Positions 33,862 to 42,421 of a DNA stretch of 42,421 nucleotides are shown here, piece after piece. The DNA comes from Prochlorococcus sp. AG-347-L17 (GTDB lineage Bacteria > Cyanobacteriota > Cyanobacteriia > PCC-6307 > Cyanobiaceae). Where the stretch lies: positions 1-42,421 of the forward strand of contig QCCN01000014.1 in the NCBI GenBank assembly GCA_003278925.1. The letters are read 5' to 3'. Below the pieces are notes generated by a model. The model was not told the DNA's origin. It saw only the letters and a program-made list of their open reading frames with translations, and searched no databases. The number at the start of each line of letters is the position of its first letter. Position 1 is the stretch's first letter. The position numbers were made by a program, and so were the translations under genes.

Positions 33862-34245
33862 ATGAACATATTTGTTCTTTTATATAATTCAGGGACAGAT
33901 AAGGAAGGAATTCATTCAATCGAACTTAAAGGAAGAACTATTGTTCTTATGTTTGAAGATAAGGATGATGCAACAAGATATTGTGGTCTACTAGAAGCTC
34001 AAGATTTTCCTTTGCCGACAGTTGAAATGATCAACATAGAGGAAATAAAAGATTTCTGCATTAAATTAGATTATGAATGCAAATTAGTAGAAAAAAATTT
34101 CGTACCTAAAACCGCAGAAGATAGGTTATTAATTTCACCACCTCAGAAAAACCTAGAAGTTGAAAATTGGGATGAAAATAAAAATAGTAATAAAGATAAC
34201 ATTGATATAAATACCATTAAGCAAAACCTTGAAAAGTTGCTTTAA
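33862..34245 (+). CDS. DUF3110 family protein
   Basis: The 127-residue soluble protein starts MNIFVLLYNSGTDKEGIHSI and continues GRTIVLMFEDKDDATRYCGLLEAQDFPLPT (given here only as landmarks: a FEDKDDA helix start and a QDFPLP turn), typical of the cyanobacterial/plastid DUF3110 family. An IEEIKDFC segment follows near residue 60, and the C-terminus is a charged, Asn/Asp/Lys-rich tail. The function is unknown. It lies 33 nt downstream of the DnaJ-like gene and 37 nt upstream of the cyclophilin, so it sits within a chaperone gene run, which hints at but does not show a folding-related role. Confidence 0.85.
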   Translation: MNIFVLLYNSGTDKEGIHSIELKGRTIVLMFEDKDDATRYCGLLEAQDFPLPTVEMINIEEIKDFCIKLDYECKLVEKNFVPKTAEDRLLISPPQKNLEVENWDENKNSNKDNIDINTIKQNLEKLL

Positions 34246-34282
34246 CTACTAAGATATCAATAAATTACTTAACAAATAAAAA

Positions 34283-34720
34283 ATGACAACCGCATTATTT
34301 GAAACTGAAGTTGGGAACATTAATATTGAATTTTTCGCTGACGACGCACCTAATACAGTTAAGAACTTTACGAACCTGATTAGTGATGGTTTTTATGATG
34401 GTTTAGCATTTCACAGAGTTATTCCAGGATTTATGGCTCAGGGTGGATGTCCAAATACTCGAGATGGAGCATCTGGAATGCCTGGAACTGGTGGCCCAGG
34501 ATATAATATTAAATGTGAAATTAATTCTAATAAACATCTAAAAGGCTCACTTTCTATGGCTCATGCAGGAAAGGACACTGGTGGGAGTCAGTTTTTCATA
34601 GTTTATGAACCACAGCCTCATCTCGATGGAGTTCATACTGTTTTTGGTAAGACAGATGATATGGATGTAGTGCTAAAGCTTACGAATGGTTCAAAAATTC
34701 TAAAAGCTACTTTAAAGTAG
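34283..34720 (+). CDS. Cyclophilin-type peptidyl-prolyl cis-trans isomerase
   Basis: This 145-residue PPIase has no signal peptide, so it acts in the cytoplasm, catalysing proline isomerisation during folding. Family landmarks are [20 protein letters not shown] (21-40), the active-site [13 protein letters not shown] (43-55) with the catalytic Arg, [30 protein letters not shown] and [10 protein letters not shown]. Where many cyclophilins have a Trp contacting cyclosporin, this one has His in HLDGVH, as is common in bacteria. It ends the dnaK-dnaJ-DUF3110 run, and its stop is 4 nt from the convergent ribBA stop. Confidence 0.95.
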   Translation: MTTALFETEVGNINIEFFADDAPNTVKNFTNLISDGFYDGLAFHRVIPGFMAQGGCPNTRDGASGMPGTGGPGYNIKCEINSNKHLKGSLSMAHAGKDTGGSQFFIVYEPQPHLDGVHTVFGKTDDMDVVLKLTNGSKILKATLK

Positions 34721-34724
34721 TAAT

Positions 34725-36461
34725 TTAGCCTTCAAAAACAATACTAAATGTCTCTTTATCTAGATTAAATTTTCTTGTAGATGAATATAAAATTTCGTTA
34801 TTAATAGTAAATTTAGTATTGATTAATTTGATGCTACTTTTTGGGTGTAATGCTTGTTCAATGTTTCTAGAAACAATAATTCCAATTTTTGTACTATTTT
34901 CATAATTGGATAAAAACTGAATAAACAATTCTATATTTTTTATTTCTTCATCTGTTATGTTTAAATTGGTTCTATTTTGATCATGCAAAATTCGCCAAAC
35001 TAATTTTGGTCTATTCCAAAAGGCTAATAACCTTGGAGTACTTTCTAGTTTAATATTAATGTTCTGCTCACTACAGAACTTAATAACTTTATTTTTGATA
35101 GGAACTAGATCTATAGATTTATATTTTCCGTCAAGAAAAATTGATATAAATGGATCGATATTCCTGGAATTAGGATTTTCTTCCTCAATCATATGGCCTA
35201 GCTTCGTTTTTTTTACACTCAAATATTCTGCATTATTATCGTTTGGACAAATTACTAATGGAACTCTCTCAATTACTTCTATTCCATAACCACCTAATCC
35301 AGCAATCTTTCTAGGATTGTTTGTAAGTAATTTTAGTTTTTTTATTCCAAGATCGGTTAATATCTGTGCTCCAACTCCATAATTTCTGAGATCAGCTGGA
35401 AAACCTAATTTTTCATTAGCTTCTACAGTGTCTAATCCACCATCCTGTAAGCTATAAGCTTTTAATTTATTTATTAGACCGATACCTCTGCCTTCTTGTC
35501 TCAAGTAGACAACAACTCCCTCTTCCTCTTTTTCTATCCTTGATAAAGCAGCCTCTAATTGAGGTCTACAATCACAACGTAATGATCCAAAAGCATCGCC
35601 AGTTAAGCACTCTGAATGCATTCTTACTAGTACAGGTTCACTTAATTTTGATGATTTTTGTTTAACTAATGCAACGTGCTCTGAACCATCAAGTTCATTG
35701 ACATATCCATAAGCTTTGAAATTACCAAAAATACTTGGAAGAACAGCGTCGGATTTTCTAAATACAAATCTCTCAGTTTGAAATCGATAACTTATTAAAT
35801 CAGCTATAGATATTAATTTCATTCCCCACTGTTTTGCATACTCTTTAAGTTGTGGAAGTCTCGACATGGAACCGTCAGGATTTTGTATTTCACAAATCAC
35901 TCCAGCTGGATAAAGACCTGACATCGCCGCAATATCTACTGCCGCTTCGGTATGACCTGCCCTCTTTAATACACCACCTTTTTTAGCTCTTAATGGAAAA
36001 ATATGTCCTGGCCTCCTTAAATCTTCAGGTTTTGTATTTGGGTTTATTGCAACTTGAATTGTTTTTGCCCTGTCTTCAGCGGAAATTCCAGTAGTAACAT
36101 TATTTTCAGGACCAGCATCAATTGATATCGTAAAAGCTGTTTGATTTTCATCTGTATTTCTATCTACCATTAATGGTAAATCTAAAGAGTCAAGCTTTTC
36201 ACCTTGCATAGCTAGGCATATAAGGCCACGTCCCTCAGTAGCCATAAAATTAATTTGCTGTGGAGTTGCAAACTGCGCCGCACATATTAAATCTCCTTCA
36301 TTTTCTCTTCTTTCATCATCTACAACAATTATGCATTCACCGTTTCTTATCGCTGCCAACGCATCGCTGATAGGATCAAATTCAATTTTAAAAGATTCAT
36401 TTATATCCAAAATTGTTCCATTATTTGATTTGGGACTTGTTTCTTTCATTATTCCTATCAA
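34725..36461 (-). CDS. ribBA: Bifunctional 3,4-DHBP synthase / GTP cyclohydrolase II with C-terminal extension
   Basis: RibBA supplies both precursors of riboflavin. The N-terminal RibB domain (about 27-225) has [10 protein letters not shown] (48-57), [11 protein letters not shown] and the [10 protein letters not shown] segment. The RibA domain (about 228-425) has the zinc cysteines 285, 296 and 298 in [16 protein letters not shown], the EGRGIGL motif (323-329), and [11 protein letters not shown]. Roughly 150 further residues follow the RibA fold (about 430-578, starting [14 protein letters not shown]). I recognise no domain there; it is typical in length for some marine picocyanobacteria as far as I recall. 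The gene is divergent from argC and convergent with the cyclophilin gene. Confidence 0.95.
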   Translation of the reverse strand: MIGIMKETSPKSNNGTILDINESFKIEFDPISDALAAIRNGECIIVVDDERRENEGDLICAAQFATPQQINFMATEGRGLICLAMQGEKLDSLDLPLMVDRNTDENQTAFTISIDAGPENNVTTGISAEDRAKTIQVAINPNTKPEDLRRPGHIFPLRAKKGGVLKRAGHTEAAVDIAAMSGLYPAGVICEIQNPDGSMSRLPQLKEYAKQWGMKLISIADLISYRFQTERFVFRKSDAVLPSIFGNFKAYGYVNELDGSEHVALVKQKSSKLSEPVLVRMHSECLTGDAFGSLRCDCRPQLEAALSRIEKEEEGVVVYLRQEGRGIGLINKLKAYSLQDGGLDTVEANEKLGFPADLRNYGVGAQILTDLGIKKLKLLTNNPRKIAGLGGYGIEVIERVPLVICPNDNNAEYLSVKKTKLGHMIEEENPNSRNIDPFISIFLDGKYKSIDLVPIKNKVIKFCSEQNINIKLESTPRLLAFWNRPKLVWRILHDQNRTNLNITDEEIKNIELFIQFLSNYENSTKIGIIVSRNIEQALHPKSSIKLINTKFTINNEILYSSTRKFNLDKETFSIVFEG

Positions 36462-36502
36462 TATAGAAAAATAGTGTTTTAGTTACCTTTAATTCAACAC
36501 TT

Positions 36503-36508
36503 TATAAT
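36503..36508 (+). promoter_or_regulatory. -10 box of argC (predicted)
   Basis: A perfect TATAAT lies 29 nt before the argC ATG, in the 76-nt gap between divergent ribBA and argC. The -35 region at 17-18 nt spacing (TAGTTA) is poor. A start near 36515 would give a leader of about 23 nt. Confidence 0.5.
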
Positions 36509-36537
36509 CCTATCTCAAAGTCTGCCAATACAAAGAA

Positions 36538-37593
36538 ATGAATGTTGCAATAGTTGGTGCTACTGGTTACGGAGGTATTCAAGCGGTAAATCTTTTAAAG
36601 AAGAATAAAAAATACAAAATTTCATTTTTAGGAGGTAATAAAACCTCTGGATCAAAGTGGAATGATAATTTCCCTTTTATTTATCTAGATAATGATCCTT
36701 ATATAGAAGATATTTCAGTAGATAATATTTCAAAAAATTCAGATGTTGCATTGCTTTGCTTGCCAAATGGAATATCTTCAACATTGACAAGAAAATTATT
36801 AGATAGAGGAGTTAAAGTTATTGATTTATCAGCTGATTACAGATATAAGTCCTTAGACGAATGGAAAAAAGTATATTCCAAAGAAGCTGCTATTTATAAA
36901 AGGAGTGACGATGATTTATGCAAAGAGGCAGTCTATGGTCTTCCTGAAATAAATAAAGAAGCCATTTCAAAAGGAAGATTAATTGCCTGTCCAGGATGTT
37001 ATCCAACATCTGCCCTTATTCCATTAGCTCCTTATCTTTCTCAAGGAATTATTGAAAATGAAGGTATAGTAATTGATTCTAAAAGCGGAACTTCTGGTGG
37101 TGGTCGAGAACCAAACCAAAAGCTACTTTTATCAGAATGTGGAGAAGGTCTATCAGCATATGGATTGATTAACCATAGACATACCTCAGAGATCGAACAA
37201 GTGGCTTCTTTAATATCTGGAAATAAAATTGAACTGCTCTTTACTCCTCATTTGGTTCCGATATCAAGGGGTATGCATTCGACTATATATGGGAGATTAA
37301 GAGATCCAGGATTAACTTCTGATGATTGCAGAATTCTTTTGGATAATTATTATAGAAATTTCAAAAATATTAAGGTCTTACCTGTAGATACATTCCCATC
37401 AACAAAATGGGTTAAAAATACAAACCAAATTTTCCTTTCTGTTAAAGTCGATATTCGAAATGGGAGGATTATTATTTTATCTGCGATTGATAATTTGTTA
37501 AAAGGTCAGACTGGGCAAGCAATTCAAAATTTAAATCTTATGAGTGGATTTTCAATGGATGAAGGTCTTGATTTAACTAATAATTTTCCATAA
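36538..37593 (+). CDS. argC: N-acetyl-gamma-glutamyl-phosphate reductase
   Basis: ArgC reduces N-acetylglutamyl phosphate with NADPH in arginine synthesis. The 351-residue protein has the Rossmann start VAIVGATGYGGIQAVNLL, the LSADYRYK segment, and the active-site LIACPGCYPTSALIP with the nucleophilic Cys154. It also has SGTSGGGREP and the conserved FTPHLVPISRGMHSTI. It belongs to the type 1 (long) ArgC group. Its last 17 nt overlap the end of the convergent purN gene. Confidence 0.97.
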   Translation: MNVAIVGATGYGGIQAVNLLKKNKKYKISFLGGNKTSGSKWNDNFPFIYLDNDPYIEDISVDNISKNSDVALLCLPNGISSTLTRKLLDRGVKVIDLSADYRYKSLDEWKKVYSKEAAIYKRSDDDLCKEAVYGLPEINKEAISKGRLIACPGCYPTSALIPLAPYLSQGIIENEGIVIDSKSGTSGGGREPNQKLLLSECGEGLSAYGLINHRHTSEIEQVASLISGNKIELLFTPHLVPISRGMHSTIYGRLRDPGLTSDDCRILLDNYYRNFKNIKVLPVDTFPSTKWVKNTNQIFLSVKVDIRNGRIIILSAIDNLLKGQTGQAIQNLNLMSGFSMDEGLDLTNNFP

Positions 37594-38233
37594 AATTACT
37601 TCTTATCAAAAACCCAGCTTGAGAGATTGAGTGAGGTAAAATTATATGCTCAAGCATTTGTATCCTTTTGGAAAGGGATTCAATATCATCATCATCTCTA
37701 ATTGACAATGCAGCTTGCATTATCAATGATCCACTATCTACCTCCTCTTCTACAAAATGTACTGAACAACCAGTTATTTTTGAACCATTTAATATAGATT
37801 CCCTTATCGCAGAACCACCTTTATATGCGGGAAGTAATGAAGGGTGAATATTTATTATCTTATTCTTAAATTTATTTATAAAAAAAGGAGTAACAATTTT
37901 CATCCAGCCTGCCATAACCACAAGTTCAACATCGTAATGAATTAAAGTATTTACAATTTCTAATTCAAATGCCTCCTTTTGCAGAAAGTCTTTGCCCCTT
38001 ATAATTTTGTTAGGTATTTCTTTACTTTCAGCTCTCTTTATACATCCTGCATCATCTTTGTTAGTTATTAGAACTTTTATATCTATATCTAATTTTCCTT
38101 TTTCTGAGAGATCAATTAATTCCTGAAAGTTTGTTCCTTTCCCAGAAGCAAGTACACCTATTTTTAATTTAGGGGAAAATCTTCTAAATTCAGATATCTC
38201 AGGCGAAATTATGTAATTAAATGATCTATCCAA
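37577..38233 (-). CDS. purN: Phosphoribosylglycinamide formyltransferase
   Basis: PurN transfers a formyl group from 10-formyl-THF to GAR in purine synthesis. Landmarks are IGVLASGKGTNFQELID (about 25-41), a VVMAGWMKIV segment, the catalytic INIHPSLLPAYKGGSA (Asn and His), and TGCSVHFVEEEVDSG with the catalytic Asp. About 22 residues precede the usual start of the fold (MDRSFNYIISPEISEF), an extension of unknown purpose; no internal Met is available there, so the ATG at 38233 is kept. It is convergent with argC (17-nt overlap) and divergent from pgi across a 183-nt gap of AT-rich promoter-type DNA. Confidence 0.95.
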   Translation of the reverse strand: MDRSFNYIISPEISEFRRFSPKLKIGVLASGKGTNFQELIDLSEKGKLDIDIKVLITNKDDAGCIKRAESKEIPNKIIRGKDFLQKEAFELEIVNTLIHYDVELVVMAGWMKIVTPFFINKFKNKIINIHPSLLPAYKGGSAIRESILNGSKITGCSVHFVEEEVDSGSLIMQAALSIRDDDDIESLSKRIQMLEHIILPHSISQAGFLIRSNFMENY

Positions 38234-38416
38234 AATTTTTTTATTTTATCCAATGATAAATTCATATGAAATAAAAAAAACCCTCGTTTTTAATTGTTTA
38301 TATTCAAAAACATATTTATTTGAAGATAATAATTTAAACAAATTTAAATGATTCAAATCTATGTACTATTCGTATAGATATAATTGAATAATAAATAAAA
38401 GAAACAAATATATAAA

Positions 38417-40000
38417 ATGAATGGAGATTTAAACTCTTGGGATAAATTTTGTAATTATCTTTGGTTTGATAAAAAATTAAATATTTGGTTAGACATAAGC
38501 AAAATTAATTTCACAAGTAAAGAGATAAAAAATATAGAAGATAAATTTAAAGATGTTTTTTCATCAATAAAAGATTTAGAAAATGGTGCAATCTCAAATA
38601 TTGATGAAAATAGACAAGTTGGACATTATTGGCTTAGAAATCCATCAATTTCACCCTCTTCAAAAATAGGAGAAGAAATTAGAGCAGATATTAATTCAAT
38701 CTCTGAATTTGGAAAACAAATTTTAAATGGGGATATTAAGAATACGAATAATCAGCAGTATACTGATGTTCTATGGATAGGAATTGGTGGAAGTGGATTA
38801 GGACCATTACTTATTACAGAGTCACTGCAGAAGTGTTCTAAAGGCTTAAATTTTTCTTATATCGATAATGTTGATCCTTTTTTAATTAGCGAAAAGTTAG
38901 AAGAGTTATCTGAAAAATTATCAACAACGTTATTTGTTGTAGTAAGCAAATCAGGTGGTACGCCTGAACCTAGAATTGCTATGGAAATTATTAAAAGTCA
39001 CTGCGAAAACAATTCTCTTGAATGGAATTCTAATGCTATAGCTATAACTATGAAAGGTAGTAAGTTATTTAAAAAAGCTATTTCTGAAAATTGGTTAAAA
39101 ATATTTAATTTGCAAGATTGGGTTGGTGGAAGAACTAGTATTACAAGCTCTGTGGGATTACTTCCATTAGCTCTTATTAATGAAAATATCTCTGAATTTA
39201 TCAGAGGTGCATCATTAATGGATGAAGCCACACGTATAAGTGATTTTAAAAATAATCCAGCAGCACTATTATCATCCGCATGGTATTTAACTGGGGATGG
39301 TATTGGAAAGAGAGATATGGTCGTATTACCTTATAGAGATAGGTTACAGGTTTTTAGTAAATATCTTCAACAATTAGTAATGGAATCATTAGGAAAGAAA
39401 TTTAATAGGAATGGTCAAGTAGTTAATCAAGGTATTTCCGTTTTTGGTAATAAAGGATCTACAGATCAGCATGCTTATGTTCAGCAACTGAGAGATGGTA
39501 TTGATAATTTCTTTTGTATTTTTATTGAATTATTAGATTCTCCATCTACTAATATATTTGATGAAAAAGAGAATCCTAAAGAATATCTTTCTGGTTTTTT
39601 GCAAGGAACCAGATCAGCACTCTCTAGTGAAAACAGACAAAGTATCACTATTACGTTAGAAAAGTTAAATTGTTTTTCACTAGGTGCCTTAATCGCTTTA
39701 TTTGAGAGGGCTGTATCCTTCTACGCTGAATTGGTAAATATAAATGCATATGATCAACCTGGAGTTGAAGCTGGAAAGAAAGCAGCTGCAAATATTATTG
39801 AGTATCAACAAAAAGTAAGTAATTTATTAGATGAAGGTGGAGAATATTCTATAAATGACATAACATCATTATTTGATAATTCAGTTAGTGAACCTATATT
39901 TTTTATACTCCGTGAAATGTGTTTCGGTAATGATAATTATTTAGTTAAGGGCGATTGGTCAAATCCAAATTCATTAGTTATTCAAAAAATAAATTCTTAA
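38417..40000 (+). CDS. pgi: Glucose-6-phosphate isomerase
   Basis: Pgi interconverts glucose 6-phosphate and fructose 6-phosphate, joining glycogen metabolism, the oxidative pentose phosphate route and the Calvin cycle. The 527-residue protein shows [54 protein letters not shown], the catalytic [15 protein letters not shown] (with Glu/His-region residues) and [10 protein letters not shown] near the C-terminus. The length is typical of the cyanobacterial form. Its stop overlaps the leuS stop by 4 nt (TTAA read on both strands). Confidence 0.96.
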   Translation: MNGDLNSWDKFCNYLWFDKKLNIWLDISKINFTSKEIKNIEDKFKDVFSSIKDLENGAISNIDENRQVGHYWLRNPSISPSSKIGEEIRADINSISEFGKQILNGDIKNTNNQQYTDVLWIGIGGSGLGPLLITESLQKCSKGLNFSYIDNVDPFLISEKLEELSEKLSTTLFVVVSKSGGTPEPRIAMEIIKSHCENNSLEWNSNAIAITMKGSKLFKKAISENWLKIFNLQDWVGGRTSITSSVGLLPLALINENISEFIRGASLMDEATRISDFKNNPAALLSSAWYLTGDGIGKRDMVVLPYRDRLQVFSKYLQQLVMESLGKKFNRNGQVVNQGISVFGNKGSTDQHAYVQQLRDGIDNFFCIFIELLDSPSTNIFDEKENPKEYLSGFLQGTRSALSSENRQSITITLEKLNCFSLGALIALFERAVSFYAELVNINAYDQPGVEAGKKAAANIIEYQQKVSNLLDEGGEYSINDITSLFDNSVSEPIFFILREMCFGNDNYLVKGDWSNPNSLVIQKINS

Positions 40001-42421
40001 ACAACAATATTCATTATTTTTCCTTTAACAATAATTATTTTTCTTATTTCCTTATCTTGAGTCCATTTTAATATGTTAGCTCTTTTAAGAGTCAATTCTT
40101 TAATTTGATCTTCACTCATATCATTATTAATATTTACTTTGTCTCTTACTTTTCCATTAACTTGTATTACTAGTTCATATGAATCTTCCTTTAGTGCCTC
40201 GGCATTAAAGGAAGGCCAGCGTTCTAAATGTACAGATTTTTTAAATCCTATAAGATGCCATATTTCTTCTGCAATATGAGGTGCAAATGGAGCCAACAAA
40301 ATACAAAATATTTTTAAAGCATCAATTTTTAAATTATTGTTTATGTCATTAATGGAATTTGATAATGAATTATAAAACTTCATTAGTTCTGAAATCGCAG
40401 TATTAAATTGGTTATTTAATATGTCATTTGAAATTTCTTTTATAGCAATATTCATTGACTTTATTAAACTTTTTTCTTTATCTGGGCAGGAATTAGATTT
40501 ACTACTTATATCTTTTGCACAATTTACATAAAGCTTCCAAATCCTACTTAAAAATCTAAATTGTCCTTCAACATCTGTATCTCCCCATTCCAAATCTTTT
40601 TCTGGTGGTGCTTTAAATAATATAAACATTCTTGCAGTATCTGCTCCATATTTTTTAATTACTGATTCAGGGTCTATTCCATTATATTTAGACTTAGACA
40701 TTTTCTCGAAAAGAACTTCGAGTTTAGAATTGTCAATTGGATCTGTAGGATTTGAAAAGTCAGTAATATCGGAAGGAGAAACATATTTACCAGTTTTATT
40801 GTTTTTATAGGCTGCGGCCTGAACCATTCCTTGCGTTAATAGTTTTTTGAATGGTTCATCAATATCAAATAGTTCATTATCTCGCAAAGCTTTAGTGAAA
40901 AATCTTGCATATAACAAATGCAATATTGCATGCTCTACTCCTCCAACATATTGATCTACAGGTAACCACTTATTAATTTCATTCTTTTCAAATGGCTGTG
41001 TTGAACATTTTGAAGATGGGTATCTTAAAAAATACCAAGATGAACACATGAAAGTGTCCATAGTATCAGTTTCTTTTCTTGCCGCTATTCCACATTTTGG
41101 ACATGTTGTATCTATCCAATTATTATTATTACCTAAAGCATTAATCTTGTTAGCGGAGATTTCTATATCTTTTGGTAATGAAACAGGCAAATCCGATTGG
41201 TTTAAAGGAACAGCTCCACATTTTTTGCAATTAACGATGGGTATCGGACATCCCCAATATCTTTGTCTAGATATTAACCAATCTCTTAAACGATATTGAA
41301 TTTTATATTCGGCCCATCCATTATTTACTCCCTCCTCTGCAATTTTTAATTTAGCAATAGTATTTGCTATACCATTGTATTGATTTGAATTAATTAGAAA
41401 TCCATTTTCTACATAAGCATTATCAAGCTCCTTACTTTGTTCACTTTTATCCTTTACTATTACCTGTTTAATATCAATATTGTTTTTCTTAGCAAACTCA
41501 AAATCTCTTAAATCATGAGCAGGTACACCCATAACAGCGCCTGTACCGTATTCATCAAGAACATAACTAGCCACCCAAATAGGTATAGGTTCAGAATTAA
41601 CTGGATTTATTGCTATTAAGCTAGTTTTTATTCCAATTTTTTCAAGTTCATTATTTTTATTATTTTTCAAATATTGTTTAAGATTTTCTATATCTTGTAT
41701 GGTTTCTTGATCAGTAATTTTTTTAATTAATGAATGATTTACAGAAATTGCTATATAAGTAACTCCAAATAAAGTATCTGGCCTTGTTGTAAATACAGTT
41801 ATTTTCTCTTCTGGATTGGTATTGATATTGAAATTAATATTTGCACCAATTGACTTTCCAATCCAATTATCTTGCATTATTTTTACTCTTTCTGGCCAGT
41901 TATCTAATTTTTCTAAATCCTTCAATAACTCTTCCGCATAATTAGTAATTCTTAAAAACCATTGTTTTAATAATTTTTTTTCAACTACTGCCCCAGATCT
42001 CCAAGATTTACCCTCTGAGTCAACTTGTTCATTCGCTAGGACTGTATTATCTATAGGATCCCAATTAACTTCTGATTCCTTTTGATATACAAGACCTGAC
42101 TTGTATAACTCTAAAAATAGATATTGAGTCCAAATATAATAATTTTCATCACACGTTGCAAATTCCCTATCCCAATCAACTGATAGTCCCAAAAGCTTTA
42201 ATTGTAACTTCATATGAGAAATATTTTTTTTAGTCCAGACACTTGGACTTATTCCTCTTTCAATCGCAGCATTTTCAGCAGGCAAACCAAAAGCGTCCCA
42301 ACCCATTGGATGTAAGACTGATTTACCCTTAAACCTTTGGAATCGAGCTATTAAGTCTGTAATAACATAATTCCTAACATGTCCCATATGAAGATTACCT
42401 GAAGGGTAGGGAAACATTGAT
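39997..42421 (-). CDS. leuS: Leucyl-tRNA synthetase, N-terminus cut by the window end
   Basis: LeuS charges tRNA-Leu. The visible 806 residues begin at the first-step core with [17 protein letters not shown], holding the HIGH-type motif HMGH. The frame remains open to the window edge, so an estimated few dozen N-terminal residues are missing and the Met shown is internal. The editing domain contains [15 protein letters not shown] and [17 protein letters not shown] zinc-type insert follows ([21 protein letters not shown]), then [15 protein letters not shown] with KMSKS, and the C-terminal anticodon-binding region ends with [11 protein letters not shown]. It is convergent with pgi. Confidence 0.97.
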   Translation of the reverse strand, partial: SMFPYPSGNLHMGHVRNYVITDLIARFQRFKGKSVLHPMGWDAFGLPAENAAIERGISPSVWTKKNISHMKLQLKLLGLSVDWDREFATCDENYYIWTQYLFLELYKSGLVYQKESEVNWDPIDNTVLANEQVDSEGKSWRSGAVVEKKLLKQWFLRITNYAEELLKDLEKLDNWPERVKIMQDNWIGKSIGANINFNINTNPEEKITVFTTRPDTLFGVTYIAISVNHSLIKKITDQETIQDIENLKQYLKNNKNNELEKIGIKTSLIAINPVNSEPIPIWVASYVLDEYGTGAVMGVPAHDLRDFEFAKKNNIDIKQVIVKDKSEQSKELDNAYVENGFLINSNQYNGIANTIAKLKIAEEGVNNGWAEYKIQYRLRDWLISRQRYWGCPIPIVNCKKCGAVPLNQSDLPVSLPKDIEISANKINALGNNNNWIDTTCPKCGIAARKETDTMDTFMCSSWYFLRYPSSKCSTQPFEKNEINKWLPVDQYVGGVEHAILHLLYARFFTKALRDNELFDIDEPFKKLLTQGMVQAAAYKNNKTGKYVSPSDITDFSNPTDPIDNSKLEVLFEKMSKSKYNGIDPESVIKKYGADTARMFILFKAPPEKDLEWGDTDVEGQFRFLSRIWKLYVNCAKDISSKSNSCPDKEKSLIKSMNIAIKEISNDILNNQFNTAISELMKFYNSLSNSINDINNNLKIDALKIFCILLAPFAPHIAEEIWHLIGFKKSVHLERWPSFNAEALKEDSYELVIQVNGKVRDKVNINNDMSEDQIKELTLKRANILKWTQDKEIRKIIIVKGKIMNIVV

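Noticed and set aside
38234..38416. Small RNA or peptide gene in the purN-pgi gap
   Set aside because: Only tiny frames (such as a 9-codon one starting at 38348) and loose AT repeats were seen; it looks like a plain divergent promoter region.
1..42421. CRISPR array, transposon, prophage or defence island
   Set aside because: No regularly spaced repeats, transposase, integrase, phage or restriction genes were found; the window is ordinary core genome.

Overview
The window is core chromosome of a high-light-adapted Prochlorococcus or a very close relative. The evidence is strongly AT-rich DNA with very short intergenic gaps, photosystem genes (psb28, psaK), a GUN4-domain gene, DUF3110, DUF2499 and DUF3593 genes known mainly from cyanobacteria, an FdC2-type ferredoxin, and a cyanobacterial-type DnaK with an acidic Asp/Trp-rich tail. 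No IS element, prophage, integrase, CRISPR array or toxin-antitoxin pair was seen. I found no plausible new multi-gene system. The interesting points are small-scale: a frameshifted gene, start-codon anomalies, tiny membrane proteins and regulatory sites.

Layout. 1-350: the tail of a small membrane protein and an unlisted 31-aa membrane peptide. 354-3947: pdhB, secD, secF and a 60-aa membrane protein (+). 3951-6461: a PerM/AI-2E family protein, psb28 and mnmH (-). 6497-7699: a GUN4-domain protein and an RsbW-like ATPase (+). 7678-9008: a small cyanobacterial protein and a SAM methyltransferase split by a -1 frameshift in an A7 run (-). 9037-10596: glnA (-), with a strong intrinsic terminator and an NtcA-type promoter. 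10747-13985: an aminotransferase, tadA (-), a PLP decarboxylase and a 45-aa membrane protein. 13978-19537 (-): pyk, a MacB-type permease, bioY, lspA and a DUF697 GTPase, tightly packed. 19599-22349: a MazG-like protein (+), then ilvA, scpB and a YggT protein (-). 22466-24355: dxs (+). 24375-30571 (-): psaK, DUF3593, DUF2499, a peroxiredoxin Q, rpmB, htpG, hisZ, an inositol-monophosphatase-family protein and FdC2 ferredoxin. 30621-30707: tRNA-Ser(GGA). 30921-34720 (+): dnaK, dnaJ-like, DUF3110 and a cyclophilin. 34725-36461: ribBA (-). 36538-37593: argC (+). 37577-38233: purN (-). 38417-40000: pgi (+). 39997-42421: leuS (-), cut by the window end.

The genes serve central metabolism (pdhB, pyk, pgi, dxs), amino-acid and nucleotide synthesis (glnA, ilvA, argC, hisZ, purN), riboflavin (ribBA), protein export and maturation (secDF, lspA), folding (dnaK, dnaJ, htpG, cyclophilin), translation (leuS, tadA, mnmH, rpmB, tRNA-Ser) and photosynthesis (psb28, psaK, GUN4 protein). 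Adjacent genes frequently overlap, including convergent 3' ends, as expected of a streamlined genome. No stretch above about 300 bases lacks a gene. The largest gaps are 10533-10746, 30708-30920 and 38234-38416, and all three hold promoter-type AT-rich DNA.
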